Translations under genes and position numbers: made by a program
In this document: in pieces, positions 16,288 through 24,305 of the stretch
Layout of the letters: each line of letters opens with the position of its first letter
How positions within the stretch are numbered: the stretch's first letter is position 1
From: RUG626 sp964411785
GTDB lineage: Bacteria; Bacillota; Clostridia; Oscillospirales; Oscillospiraceae
Length of the DNA stretch: 49,215 nt
NCBI GenBank assembly: GCA_964411785.1
Contig: CAYPMJ010000002.1
Coordinates: 1-49,215, forward strand
Reading direction: 5' to 3'
Notes under the pieces: model-generated
Databases searched by the model: none
Told to the model about the DNA's origin: nothing
Seen by the model: only the letters and a program-made list of their open reading frames with translations

Positions 16288-17370
16288 ATGTCGAGCCTGG
16301 AGCTAGTTAACGTGAACAAGATTTACCCCAACGGATTCCACGCGGTCCATGATTTCAACCTGACCATAGAAAAGGGAGAATTCATTGTCTTTGTTGGGCC
16401 GTCAGGCTGCGGGAAATCGACGACGCTCCGAATGATAGCGGGTCTGGAGGATATCTCCAGCGGAGAATTCCGCATCAGCGGAAAGCGTGTGAATGAGCTC
16501 GGTCCCAGAGAACGCGAGGTGGCCATGGTTTTCCAGAGCTACGCGCTTTACCCGCAGATGACGGTATACGACAATATAGCATTTGGATTGACGCTTCAGG
16601 GCGTGGACGAGGATGTAATCGAGAAAAAGGTCATGAAGACCGCCAAGATACTCGGCCTTACCGAATATCTCGATCGGCTGCCTAGAGCATTGTCAGGTGG
16701 TCAGCGCCAGAGAGTGGCAATAGGCCGTTCTATCATACGGAAAGTGGGCATATTCCTTATGGATGAGCCGCTTTCTAACCTGGATGCCAAGCAGCGCGTC
16801 ACCATGCGTGCCGAGATAGCTCAGATACACCGTGAGACAGGGGCGACAACAATTTATGTTACCCATGACCAGACGGAGGCCATGACCTTGGCAGACCGGA
16901 TTGTGGTTATGAAAGACGGGTATGTCCAGCAGATCGGTACTCCTCATGAGTTGTATTTTGACCCTGTGAATGTGTTTGTAGCTGGGTTTATCGGAGAGCC
17001 GCCGATGAATTTCATCCGGGGAACGGTGAAAGGCGGCAAGCTGCCCTTTGGTGAGAATCTGATCGACCTTACAGGAGTTTTGAAGGGTAAGATTTCCACC
17101 CTGGAGGGCAAGGCAGTTGTACTTGGGTTCCGTCCGGAGTCGATAGAGCTCGGCAGCAGGGAGAACGCATGTAAGGTTCAGTGCAGTGTCGAACTGACGG
17201 AGATGCTGGGCGATAACACCAATGTGTACGTCGCATCACAGGAGGACAGGGCAATTCTGAAGGTTGATCCCCATGATACGCCTGATGTGGATGAGAAGAT
17301 TACTTTCTCAATCCCATACGAGAATGTCTATCTTTTCGACGGTGAGACGGAAAATGTCATAAAGCATTAA
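16288..17370 (+). CDS. ABC transporter ATPase, MsmX/UgpC-type, copy 2
   Basis: The 360-residue protein has all ABC ATPase motifs: Walker A GPSGCGKST, Q-loop MVFQSYALYPQMT, LSGGQRQRVAIGRS, IFLMDEPLSNLDAKQR, YVTHDQTEA, and a C-terminal TOBE-type region ending in NVYLFDGETE. It looks closer to ordinary MsmX/UgpC proteins (RVTMRAEIAQIH after the D-loop) than copy 1. It probably works with copy 1 or as a homodimer on the same permeases. GCAGGAGGGAAAG gives a strong ribosome binding site. The gene is followed after 65 bp by kduI. Confidence 0.94.
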   Translation: MSSLELVNVNKIYPNGFHAVHDFNLTIEKGEFIVFVGPSGCGKSTTLRMIAGLEDISSGEFRISGKRVNELGPREREVAMVFQSYALYPQMTVYDNIAFGLTLQGVDEDVIEKKVMKTAKILGLTEYLDRLPRALSGGQRQRVAIGRSIIRKVGIFLMDEPLSNLDAKQRVTMRAEIAQIHRETGATTIYVTHDQTEAMTLADRIVVMKDGYVQQIGTPHELYFDPVNVFVAGFIGEPPMNFIRGTVKGGKLPFGENLIDLTGVLKGKISTLEGKAVVLGFRPESIELGSRENACKVQCSVELTEMLGDNTNVYVASQEDRAILKVDPHDTPDVDEKITFSIPYENVYLFDGETENVIKH

Positions 17371-17435
17371 ACCGAGGGTCCTGAGAGGTATATGAGAAAG
17401 ATCTGTGTGAGAAAGTAAAGAAGAGGTGTATAATT

Positions 17436-18272
17436 ATGAATTTTGATGTCCGGTATGCTAATCATCCGGAGGACTCCAAGCACTATGATACAGCGGATCT
17501 TCGCCGCCACTATCACATTTCGAATATTTTTGAGAGCGACTCGATAAATCTTACGTACTCACATCAGGACAGAATTATTGCGGGCGGCGTGATGCCGGTC
17601 AACGGTGAGCTCAGGCTCGAGAGCTGCAAGGAGCTTGCGGCGGAGTATTTTCTGCAGCGTCGGGAGCTTGGAGCGATTAATGTGGGCGGTCCCGGTGTCA
17701 TAGTGGCGGACGGGACAGAGTATGGAATAGGTAACCGGGACGGAATATATATAGGTATGGGCACCAGAGAGCTGGTGTTCAGGTCGACTGACGCTGCGAA
17801 TCCTGCGAAGTTTTATGTAAATTCCTGCCCGGCGCACAGGACCTGCCCGACGGTTTACATTCCGATGGATAAGGCGAGATACAATCACCTTGGCGCTCAG
17901 GTAACTGTGAACGAGCGGATACTTCGTCAGTATATCCATCCCGCTGTGTGCGAGAGCTGCCAGCTGTCGATGGGCATGACGGCACTTCTTCCAGGGAATG
18001 TGTGGAACACGATGCCATGCCATACACATGAACGTCGGATGGAAGTGTATTTCTATTTCGATATAGCTCCTGACCAGGCAGTATTCCATATGATGGGGCA
18101 GGGCAAGGAGACTCGCCACATAGTCATGCACAACGAAGAAGCTGTGATATCCCCCAGCTGGTCAATTCACAGCGGAGTGGGAACTTCAAATTACACCTTC
18201 ATCTGGGGCATGTGCGGTGAGAATCAGGACTTTGACGATATGGATGGTATTCCGACACAGGAGCTTCTGTGA
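17436..18272 (+). CDS. kduI: 5-dehydro-4-deoxy-D-glucuronate isomerase
   Basis: The 278-residue length and sequence fit KduI throughout: the LRRHYHI N-terminal segment, the central GGPGxI...DGTEYGIGNRDG, and the metal-binding cupin motif CHTHERRMEVYFYF with its two His and Glu ligands, then a later SIHSGVGTSNYTFIW. The enzyme converts 5-keto-4-deoxyuronate, formed from unsaturated galacturonate, into 3-deoxy-D-glycero-2,5-hexodiulosonate in the cytoplasm. The product is the substrate of the SDR encoded at 21034. AAGAGGTG precedes the start. It marks the change from uptake to catabolic genes in the operon. Confidence 0.96.
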   Translation: MNFDVRYANHPEDSKHYDTADLRRHYHISNIFESDSINLTYSHQDRIIAGGVMPVNGELRLESCKELAAEYFLQRRELGAINVGGPGVIVADGTEYGIGNRDGIYIGMGTRELVFRSTDAANPAKFYVNSCPAHRTCPTVYIPMDKARYNHLGAQVTVNERILRQYIHPAVCESCQLSMGMTALLPGNVWNTMPCHTHERRMEVYFYFDIAPDQAVFHMMGQGKETRHIVMHNEEAVISPSWSIHSGVGTSNYTFIWGMCGENQDFDDMDGIPTQELL

Positions 18273-18337
18273 GGGCATAAAAATGATGAGATCTGACCCG
18301 GCGGGATTTACCGGCCCGTCGGGTTTGGAGAAGCGGG

Positions 18338-19891
18338 ATGGAGAGAAGCATGAAATTTCATTTACTGTATAAAAGCTCCGTTTCAGCCTGCTTTGAGCTG
18401 GAGAATCAAAGCCCGTATTATGCGGATGAGGCTTATGACGTAACATTAGATGGTGCGCCTGCCCTTCAGGGCGTGCGCACCAATGTTTTTTCTCTTTATG
18501 ATCTGACGCCGGGAAAAAGCTACACCGTTGCTGTAGGTGAGGATATTCTGTCGTTTTCGTGTGAACAGGAGACGGCATGTGTCAGTGTTCAGGACTTTGG
18601 CGCGGTCGGGGACGGCAGAACGGACGATACGGATGCGATTCAGTGTGCTGTTGATGTCTGCCCGGCGGGAGGCAGGGTTACAGTTCCCAGCGGCACATAT
18701 CTCGTAAGACCCATCGTCCTGAAGTCTGACATGACTCTTGAGCTTTGCGCTGGAGCTGTCCTGCTTGGTGACACAGATGAGGAGCACTACAGAATACTTC
18801 CCGGCGAGATTGAAGATGGTGAGACAGGGGACAAACTGCAGATAAGCACCTGGGAGGGGCTGCCGTTTCCCACAAGGCAGAGCCTTGTGAGCGCTTTTTA
18901 TGCAAAGAACATAAATATTGTAGGTCAGGGCGCAATTGACATGAACGCCCAGAATTCAACCTGGTGGCTCGATGTTAAAACCAGGAAGATAGGCAGACCG
19001 AGACTGGTATTTCTTAATCACTGCGAGAACGTGAGCTTTCACGGAATCAGAGGTCAGAACTCCGCCTCCTGGCACTTCCATCCTTTTTTCTGCCGGGATG
19101 TAAATTTCTACAACATTGCAGTTGAGGCGCCGAGCAACAGTCCGAATACCGACGGGACCAATCCTGAGGCGTGTGACGGCGTTCGTTTCATAGGGATACG
19201 CTATTCGGTGGGTGATGACGCCATAGCTATAAAGTCTGGCAAGATGTATATAGGCATGAAGTATAAGACGGCGTGTCAGAACATTACAATCCGGAATTGC
19301 CTTATGGAGTACGCTCACGGTGCGGTTGTGCTGGGCAGCGAGATGTCCGGCGGAGTGAGGCAGCTTGATGTCAGTCAATGCCTGTTCTCCCATACGGAAA
19401 GGGGGATGCGTATAAAGACAAGAAGAGGACGTGGAAAATATGCTGTCATAGATGGCGTTGAGTTCTCCAACATACGCATGGAAAACGTCATGTGTCCGCT
19501 GGTAATAAACATGTATTATTTCTGCGATCCGGATGGTCATGAGGAGATTGTGTGGAGCAAGGAGCCGCACCCGGTGGATGATACTACGCCTTATCTGGGC
19601 AGCTTTGTGTTCCGTGACATGACGTGCATTGACTGCGAGTGGGCAGCCGGGTACTTTTATGGTCTGACGGAGCGCCCGGTCGGCTCAGTGACAATTGAAA
19701 ATGTGAGCTTTACCTTCAGGGAAGACGCAACTCCGGGCAGACCGGCAATGATGGACTATGTCAATGAGGAGTGCCGCAGGGGTCTGTATTTCAACTGTGT
19801 TGACAGTGTTCATCTGCATAATGTCAGGATGGAGGGCCAGCTTGGCGACAGAGTGAAGGCGGAGAATGTAAGGGAGGTAATAGAGTTCTGA
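18338..19891 (+). CDS. Glycoside hydrolase family 28 (exo-polygalacturonase-like), cytoplasmic
   Basis: The 517-residue protein has an N-terminal beta-sandwich (about 5-80), then a right-handed beta-helix with GH28 signatures: NTDG at 270-273, GDDAIAIKSG at 292-301, AHG at 326-328 and RIK at 358-360. The catalytic Asp residues are in these motifs (Asp272, Asp293, Asp294). It hydrolyses alpha-1,4-galacturonide bonds. There is no signal peptide, so it acts on imported oligomers, and the added N-terminal domain is common in exo-acting members. ATG 18338 is taken as the start (GGAGAAG 7 nt upstream); ATG 18350, preceded by GGAGAG, is an alternative. Stop and the next start overlap (TGATG). Confidence 0.94.
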   Translation: MERSMKFHLLYKSSVSACFELENQSPYYADEAYDVTLDGAPALQGVRTNVFSLYDLTPGKSYTVAVGEDILSFSCEQETACVSVQDFGAVGDGRTDDTDAIQCAVDVCPAGGRVTVPSGTYLVRPIVLKSDMTLELCAGAVLLGDTDEEHYRILPGEIEDGETGDKLQISTWEGLPFPTRQSLVSAFYAKNINIVGQGAIDMNAQNSTWWLDVKTRKIGRPRLVFLNHCENVSFHGIRGQNSASWHFHPFFCRDVNFYNIAVEAPSNSPNTDGTNPEACDGVRFIGIRYSVGDDAIAIKSGKMYIGMKYKTACQNITIRNCLMEYAHGAVVLGSEMSGGVRQLDVSQCLFSHTERGMRIKTRRGRGKYAVIDGVEFSNIRMENVMCPLVINMYYFCDPDGHEEIVWSKEPHPVDDTTPYLGSFVFRDMTCIDCEWAAGYFYGLTERPVGSVTIENVSFTFREDATPGRPAMMDYVNEECRRGLYFNCVDSVHLHNVRMEGQLGDRVKAENVREVIEF

Positions 19892-21033
19892 TGAATACGA
19901 TAGAACGTTTTGTAGAACGTATGATGACAGAATCAACACCCGATAAGCCACTCTGGAATATTGAGAAGATAAGTCAGGGGAAGGTTAATGGATGGAACTA
20001 CATTGACGGGTGCATGATGATAGCGATGCTGTCCATGTGGCGCATAACGGGTGAGAGAAAGTATTACGAGTTTGCGGAAAATTTCCTCAGTTACTATGTG
20101 GCAGAGGATGGCAGCATGGTTGGGTACAGGGAAGAGGACTACAACCTCGATAATCTGTGCGAGGGTCGGCCGCTCTTCGACGTATACAAGGAGAGCGGCA
20201 AGGAAAAGTATAGACTTGCCATAGAGAAGCTGCATGGACAGATACTGCGTCAGCCGAGAACACAGGAGGGAAGCTTCTGGCACAAGAAGATTTACCCGAA
20301 TCAGGTGTGGCTGGACGGCCTTTATATGGCCCAGGTGTTTTATACCAGGTACGCAGTGGAGGAGAACGGGGGAAAGGATCTGCCGGACATATTGAATCAG
20401 TTCCGCACGGTCCGGACCAGAATGTACGACACCGGGACGGGGCTCTACCGCCATGGTTACGATGAAAGCCGCAGGGCGTTCTGGGCAGGAGAGGACGGGA
20501 GATCTAAAAATCCATGGCTCCGTTCGCTTGGCTGGTTTTCAGCGTCGCTGGTGGATGTCATGGAGATACTGCCGGAGGGAGAGGAGGAGATGATGGGGAA
20601 ACTGTCAGGTCTGGCAGGGGAACTGGCGGAGAGTCTGATCAGGTATGTGGATAAGGCAACCGGAATGCTCTTCCAGGTTCCGGATCAGATAGGACGGGAG
20701 GGCAACTACCCTGAGACATCCGGTTCAGCAATGGTGGCGTATTTCTTTCTGAAGGGAGTGCGGCTTGGCGTCCTGGATGAGTCCTATGCCGAGGTGGGCG
20801 CAGGGATCTTTCAGAGCATATGTTCACGGTGCCTCACCGAGACGGACGGCAAATTGAATCTGGGCGGGATATGCCTGGTTGCGGGGCTGGGTCCGGAGGA
20901 CAACCGAAGACGGGATGGAACATACGAATATTACATCTCCGAGCCGGTAGTGGAGAACGATGCAAAAGGTCTGGCACCGTTTTTGCTGTGCTATACGGAG
21001 CTTAAGAGATCGGGGAAAGGAGTAGAACTGTAA
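19891..21033 (+). CDS. Glycoside hydrolase family 88/105, unsaturated uronyl (rhamnogalacturonyl) hydrolase
   Basis: The 380-residue protein resembles YteR/YesR. It has NLDNL with Asp87 and VWLDGLYMAQ with Asp142, matching the two key Asp residues known in YteR (88 and 143), and an all-alpha (alpha/alpha)6 pattern. It removes the unsaturated galacturonic residue from the non-reducing end of lyase products in the cytoplasm, giving the substrate of KduI. It overlaps the GH28 stop (TGATG) and ends directly before the SDR start. No pectate or rhamnogalacturonan lyase is encoded in the window, so unsaturated oligomers must come from lyases encoded elsewhere or from other species. Confidence 0.92.
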   Translation: MNTIERFVERMMTESTPDKPLWNIEKISQGKVNGWNYIDGCMMIAMLSMWRITGERKYYEFAENFLSYYVAEDGSMVGYREEDYNLDNLCEGRPLFDVYKESGKEKYRLAIEKLHGQILRQPRTQEGSFWHKKIYPNQVWLDGLYMAQVFYTRYAVEENGGKDLPDILNQFRTVRTRMYDTGTGLYRHGYDESRRAFWAGEDGRSKNPWLRSLGWFSASLVDVMEILPEGEEEMMGKLSGLAGELAESLIRYVDKATGMLFQVPDQIGREGNYPETSGSAMVAYFFLKGVRLGVLDESYAEVGAGIFQSICSRCLTETDGKLNLGGICLVAGLGPEDNRRRDGTYEYYISEPVVENDAKGLAPFLLCYTELKRSGKGVEL

Positions 21034-21825
21034 ATGGAAATGTTTGACCTGACAGGCAGGACGGCTCTCATAACCGGGGGAGCGCATTCAATAGGATTTG
21101 CAATAGGAGTGGGGCTGGCAAAAGCTGGAGCAACTGTCTGCTTCAACTGCTCCAGCGAGAGAAGCCGCGAGAGGGGACTTAAGTCTTATACTGAGGCAGG
21201 TATAGAGGCGAGAGGCTATGTGGCTGATGTGACTAAGGAGCCACAGGTTCAGGACATGATAGCGAAGATCCGTGAGGACGTAGGGACAGTAGATATTCTC
21301 GTGAATAACGCCGGGATAATAAAGCGGGTGCCGATGTGCGACATGGCGGTAGAGGACTTTGAGAGTGTTGTGTCAGTGGACCTTGTAGCACCGTTCATAG
21401 TCAGCAAGGCTGTTATACCGGATATGATAAAGAAGGGACACGGAAAAATAATAAATATCTGTTCACTTACGACTGAACTCGGGCGTGAGACGGTCTCTGC
21501 CTATGCAGCTGCCAAAGGTGGGCTGAAGATGCTCACACGGAATATATGTTCAGAGTATGGCTCATGTAATATTCAGTGCAACGGGATAGGGCCAGGTTAT
21601 ATGGCAACTCAGCAGACCGCGCCTCTGAGGGAGGTGCAGCCGGACGGCAGTAAACACCCATTCGACCAATTCATCGTGGCGAGGACTCCGGCAGGGCGCT
21701 GGGGGACCGAGCAGGATCTTGTGGGGCCGGCAGTATTTCTTGCGTCGGATGCGAGCAACTTTGTAAACGGACAGGTACTGTATGTGGATGGCGGGATACT
21801 TGCGTACCTGGGCAAACAGCCATAA
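21034..21825 (+). CDS. SDR dehydrogenase, KduD-like (2-deoxy-D-gluconate 3-dehydrogenase / gluconate 5-dehydrogenase family)
   Basis: The 263-residue protein has the Rossmann motif GGAHSIG (a variant of TGxxxGxG), NNAG, the catalytic Ser in NICSL, and YAAAKGG with Tyr and Lys. Given the neighbours it most likely reduces 3-deoxy-hexodiulosonate to 2-keto-3-deoxygluconate, the KduD step, although family members are often annotated as gluconate 5-dehydrogenase. The start follows the previous stop by zero bases, and its ribosome binding site (GGGGAAAGGAG) lies inside the preceding gene. Typical KduD is about 250 residues, so the length fits. Confidence 0.88.
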   Translation: MEMFDLTGRTALITGGAHSIGFAIGVGLAKAGATVCFNCSSERSRERGLKSYTEAGIEARGYVADVTKEPQVQDMIAKIREDVGTVDILVNNAGIIKRVPMCDMAVEDFESVVSVDLVAPFIVSKAVIPDMIKKGHGKIINICSLTTELGRETVSAYAAAKGGLKMLTRNICSEYGSCNIQCNGIGPGYMATQQTAPLREVQPDGSKHPFDQFIVARTPAGRWGTEQDLVGPAVFLASDASNFVNGQVLYVDGGILAYLGKQP

Positions 21826-21887
21826 AAAGCGGGATATATCTGACACACTAGAAAATTTCAGAAGGCGAGAGAGGTGCCGAAGAGCAG

Positions 21888-23303
21888 ATGAAATCAGGCG
21901 TGTCGGGAGAAGACGAGGCATTCAGGACGTACGCGCTTACAGCGCCGCCATTGAGGCTCCTTATCAAGGTCTGCGGTCCGCTGGCACTTTACCAGGCGTT
22001 ACAGCAGATATTTAAGATTTTTGATGCGCTGATGGCGTCTCATATAAGTTCCAGCGCGGTATCTGCGGTGTCGTGTCTGACACAGATTACTCTGATGATA
22101 ACGGCAATAGGCTCGGGGTTGGCCATAGGTGGCTCCATCAAGATATCTGAGGCGTATGGACGAGGAGCCTATGATGAGGTTCAACAGGGCACAGCCACCC
22201 TTTATGCAATGGCTATAGTGCTAAGTGCTATCGTAACGGCGTTCCTGGTTCCATTTGCTGAGCCGTTTCTGAGACTGCTCCGCACTCCGGAGGAACTTAT
22301 AACAACCGGAGTCGACTATTTCCGCGTGGAGATACTTTGCCTTGTGGTCAGCTTCTTCAACACGGTCTATATAGCCATTGAGCGAAGCCGCGGACACGCA
22401 AAGAGGATACTTGTATTAAATATAGCGATAGTAGTAGTGAAGCTGGGTCTTTCGGCGTTCTTTGTCTACGGCCTGGACGGGGACGTTGTGATGATTTCTC
22501 TTGCCACACTGGCCGGGCAGATGGTCCTTCTGGTGTACGCAGTGATCGCCATGGCCAGGGACAGGGGGGCTTTCCGCTTTTCACCCAAAAATATCAGCCT
22601 GAAAAAGAAGATTATAGTGCCGATACTCAATCTGTCGTACCCGGTGACGGCAGAGAAGATGCTGTTCGCCGCGGGGAAAGTGCTTGTGAACTCCATGTCA
22701 GGCATGTATGGCCAGCTTACGGTGGGAGCCTTGGGCATATCCAACAACATAGGTGGTCTGACGACTAACTGGCATTCCGGAGTGTTGGACGGGGCCTCCG
22801 CCCTCATAAGTCAGAATCGCGGCGCAGGTAAGTACAGGCGGACACTGCGGCTTTTTGCCTGGGTGATGGCCGTGGACGTGGCAATAGGCGTAGTGGGGCT
22901 TGTGGGGATGTCGGCCGGTTTGCCGTGGGTGGCGAGGCTGTTTGCACAGTCAAAGGATCAGTTTGACCAGAGCTTCTGCGACATGATAGTGGAAATACAC
23001 AGATGGGAAATGCTGGGTTACATCACCCTCGGCGTAAACTCCGCGGTTCAGGCTCTGCTCCTGGGGTACGGCTATACAAAGCTTACGTTGATTCTGAATG
23101 TGCTCAGGGTGTTTGCGTTCCGTGTTCCGGTGCTGTGGTTTTTTCAGCGATTCACAGACGTCGGGTACGAGGCCGTGGGTTACTGCATGATGATAAGCAA
23201 CATCCTGGCGGGTGTGTCTGCGCTGGTGGCAGCGGCTCCAGTACTGAAAAAAATACGCTCCATGGATGATCTGCCGGAAGGGCAGAACCTGGAGAACACA
23301 TAA
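21888..23303 (+). CDS. MATE-family multidrug/organic ion efflux transporter within the pectin operon
   Basis: The 471-residue protein has twelve predicted membrane helices and the MATE fold, with internal symmetry (PLALYQALQQIFKIFDALMASH at the start of the first half; a second half starting near VPILNLSYPVTAEKML). MATE proteins export cationic drugs or metabolites in exchange for Na+ or H+. Its place between kduD-like and the KDPG aldolase gene, 62 bp after the former and 19 bp before the latter, is unusual for a catabolic operon. It might relieve a toxic intermediate or export a product, which is speculation. The start at 21888 follows a moderately good site (GAGAGAGG, 13 nt). Confidence 0.88.
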   Translation: MKSGVSGEDEAFRTYALTAPPLRLLIKVCGPLALYQALQQIFKIFDALMASHISSSAVSAVSCLTQITLMITAIGSGLAIGGSIKISEAYGRGAYDEVQQGTATLYAMAIVLSAIVTAFLVPFAEPFLRLLRTPEELITTGVDYFRVEILCLVVSFFNTVYIAIERSRGHAKRILVLNIAIVVVKLGLSAFFVYGLDGDVVMISLATLAGQMVLLVYAVIAMARDRGAFRFSPKNISLKKKIIVPILNLSYPVTAEKMLFAAGKVLVNSMSGMYGQLTVGALGISNNIGGLTTNWHSGVLDGASALISQNRGAGKYRRTLRLFAWVMAVDVAIGVVGLVGMSAGLPWVARLFAQSKDQFDQSFCDMIVEIHRWEMLGYITLGVNSAVQALLLGYGYTKLTLILNVLRVFAFRVPVLWFFQRFTDVGYEAVGYCMMISNILAGVSALVAAAPVLKKIRSMDDLPEGQNLENT

Positions 23304-23322
23304 TATTTAAGGAGGAATTTCC

Positions 23323-24285
23323 ATGAACGAAGTTCTGAAAACTCTGTCGAACATCGGTATCGTGCCAGTGATTGCAATAGAGGACGCTGACAAAGCGGTC
23401 CCGCTGGCAAAAGCTCTCATCGCGGGCGGACTCCCGGCAGCGGAGGTTACGTTCCGTACAGCCGCCGGGGAGGAGGCGATCCGCCGTATTACGGCCGAGT
23501 GTCCTGAGGTTATAGTTGGCGCGGGCACAGTTCTCACCTGCGAGCAGGTGGACAGGGCCATTGACGCGGGCAGCAAGTTTATAGTGAGTCCAGGCTTTAA
23601 CCCGGAGGTGACAAAATACGCGCTGTCCAAGGGAGCGCTTATGACGCCGGGAACTGCCACAGCCGGTGAGATGGAGCAGGCGATGGCATTGGGACTGGAC
23701 GTAGTGAAATTCTTCCCTGCGGAGCAGAACGGGGGAGTTGCGAAACTGAAAGCCCTGGCAGGACCATATAAGACGCTCAAATGGATGCCTACAGGCGGCG
23801 TGACAACAAAGAACATGATGGATTACCTGTCGTTTGACCAGATCCTCTGCTGCGGCGGGACCTGGATGGTGAAGAAGGACCTCATAGATGGGGAGAAGTG
23901 GGACGAGATAACCGCGATCTGTAAGGATGCCGTGCGGACGATGCTCGGTTTCGAGCTGAGACATGTCGGCATAAACTGTGGAAGCGCGGAGGAGGCTGAA
24001 AAGGTGGCAGGGGCGTTCAGCGCACTTTTCAACCTTGAGTTCAAGCCCGGAAATTCCTCAGTATTTGCGGGAACGGCAGTTGAGTGCATGAAGACACCAT
24101 ATCTTGGTGAGAAGGGTCACATCGGCATTGGTACAAACAGTGTTGAACGTGCGGAGTGGCATTTGAAGCGGCAGGGCGTGGAGTTCAACGAGGAGTCCCG
24201 CAAAACTGATGCAAAGGGACGCACCAAGGCGATCTACCTCAAGGAGAGCTTCGGCGGCTTTGCTGTGCATCTGATGCAGAAGTAG
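23323..24285 (+). CDS. KDPG/KHG aldolase fused to a C-terminal VOC (glyoxalase-like) domain
   Basis: The 320-residue protein has an N-terminal aldolase (about 1-205) with Glu41 in EVTFRT, the Schiff-base Lys129 in DVVKFFPAE, and the phosphate-binding GGV. It splits 2-keto-3-deoxy-6-phosphogluconate into pyruvate and glyceraldehyde-3-phosphate. About 110 extra residues follow (209-320) with the beta-alpha-beta-beta-beta look of VOC/glyoxalase domains: LRHVGINCG, then GHIGIGTNSVERAEWHLKRQ and GFAVHLMQK. Ordinary Eda proteins are about 205-215 residues. AAGGAGGAATT gives a strong site. The role of the added domain is unknown; it may bind a metal or a sugar-acid ligand. Confidence 0.92.
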   Translation: MNEVLKTLSNIGIVPVIAIEDADKAVPLAKALIAGGLPAAEVTFRTAAGEEAIRRITAECPEVIVGAGTVLTCEQVDRAIDAGSKFIVSPGFNPEVTKYALSKGALMTPGTATAGEMEQAMALGLDVVKFFPAEQNGGVAKLKALAGPYKTLKWMPTGGVTTKNMMDYLSFDQILCCGGTWMVKKDLIDGEKWDEITAICKDAVRTMLGFELRHVGINCGSAEEAEKVAGAFSALFNLEFKPGNSSVFAGTAVECMKTPYLGEKGHIGIGTNSVERAEWHLKRQGVEFNEESRKTDAKGRTKAIYLKESFGGFAVHLMQK

Positions 24286-24305
24286 AAAAGGAGAAGTCGG
24301 GTGGA

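Noticed and set aside
23152..23964. 270-codon minus-strand frame over the KDPG aldolase gene
   Set aside because: It covers the aldolase active-site coding region antisense and has no recognisable features.
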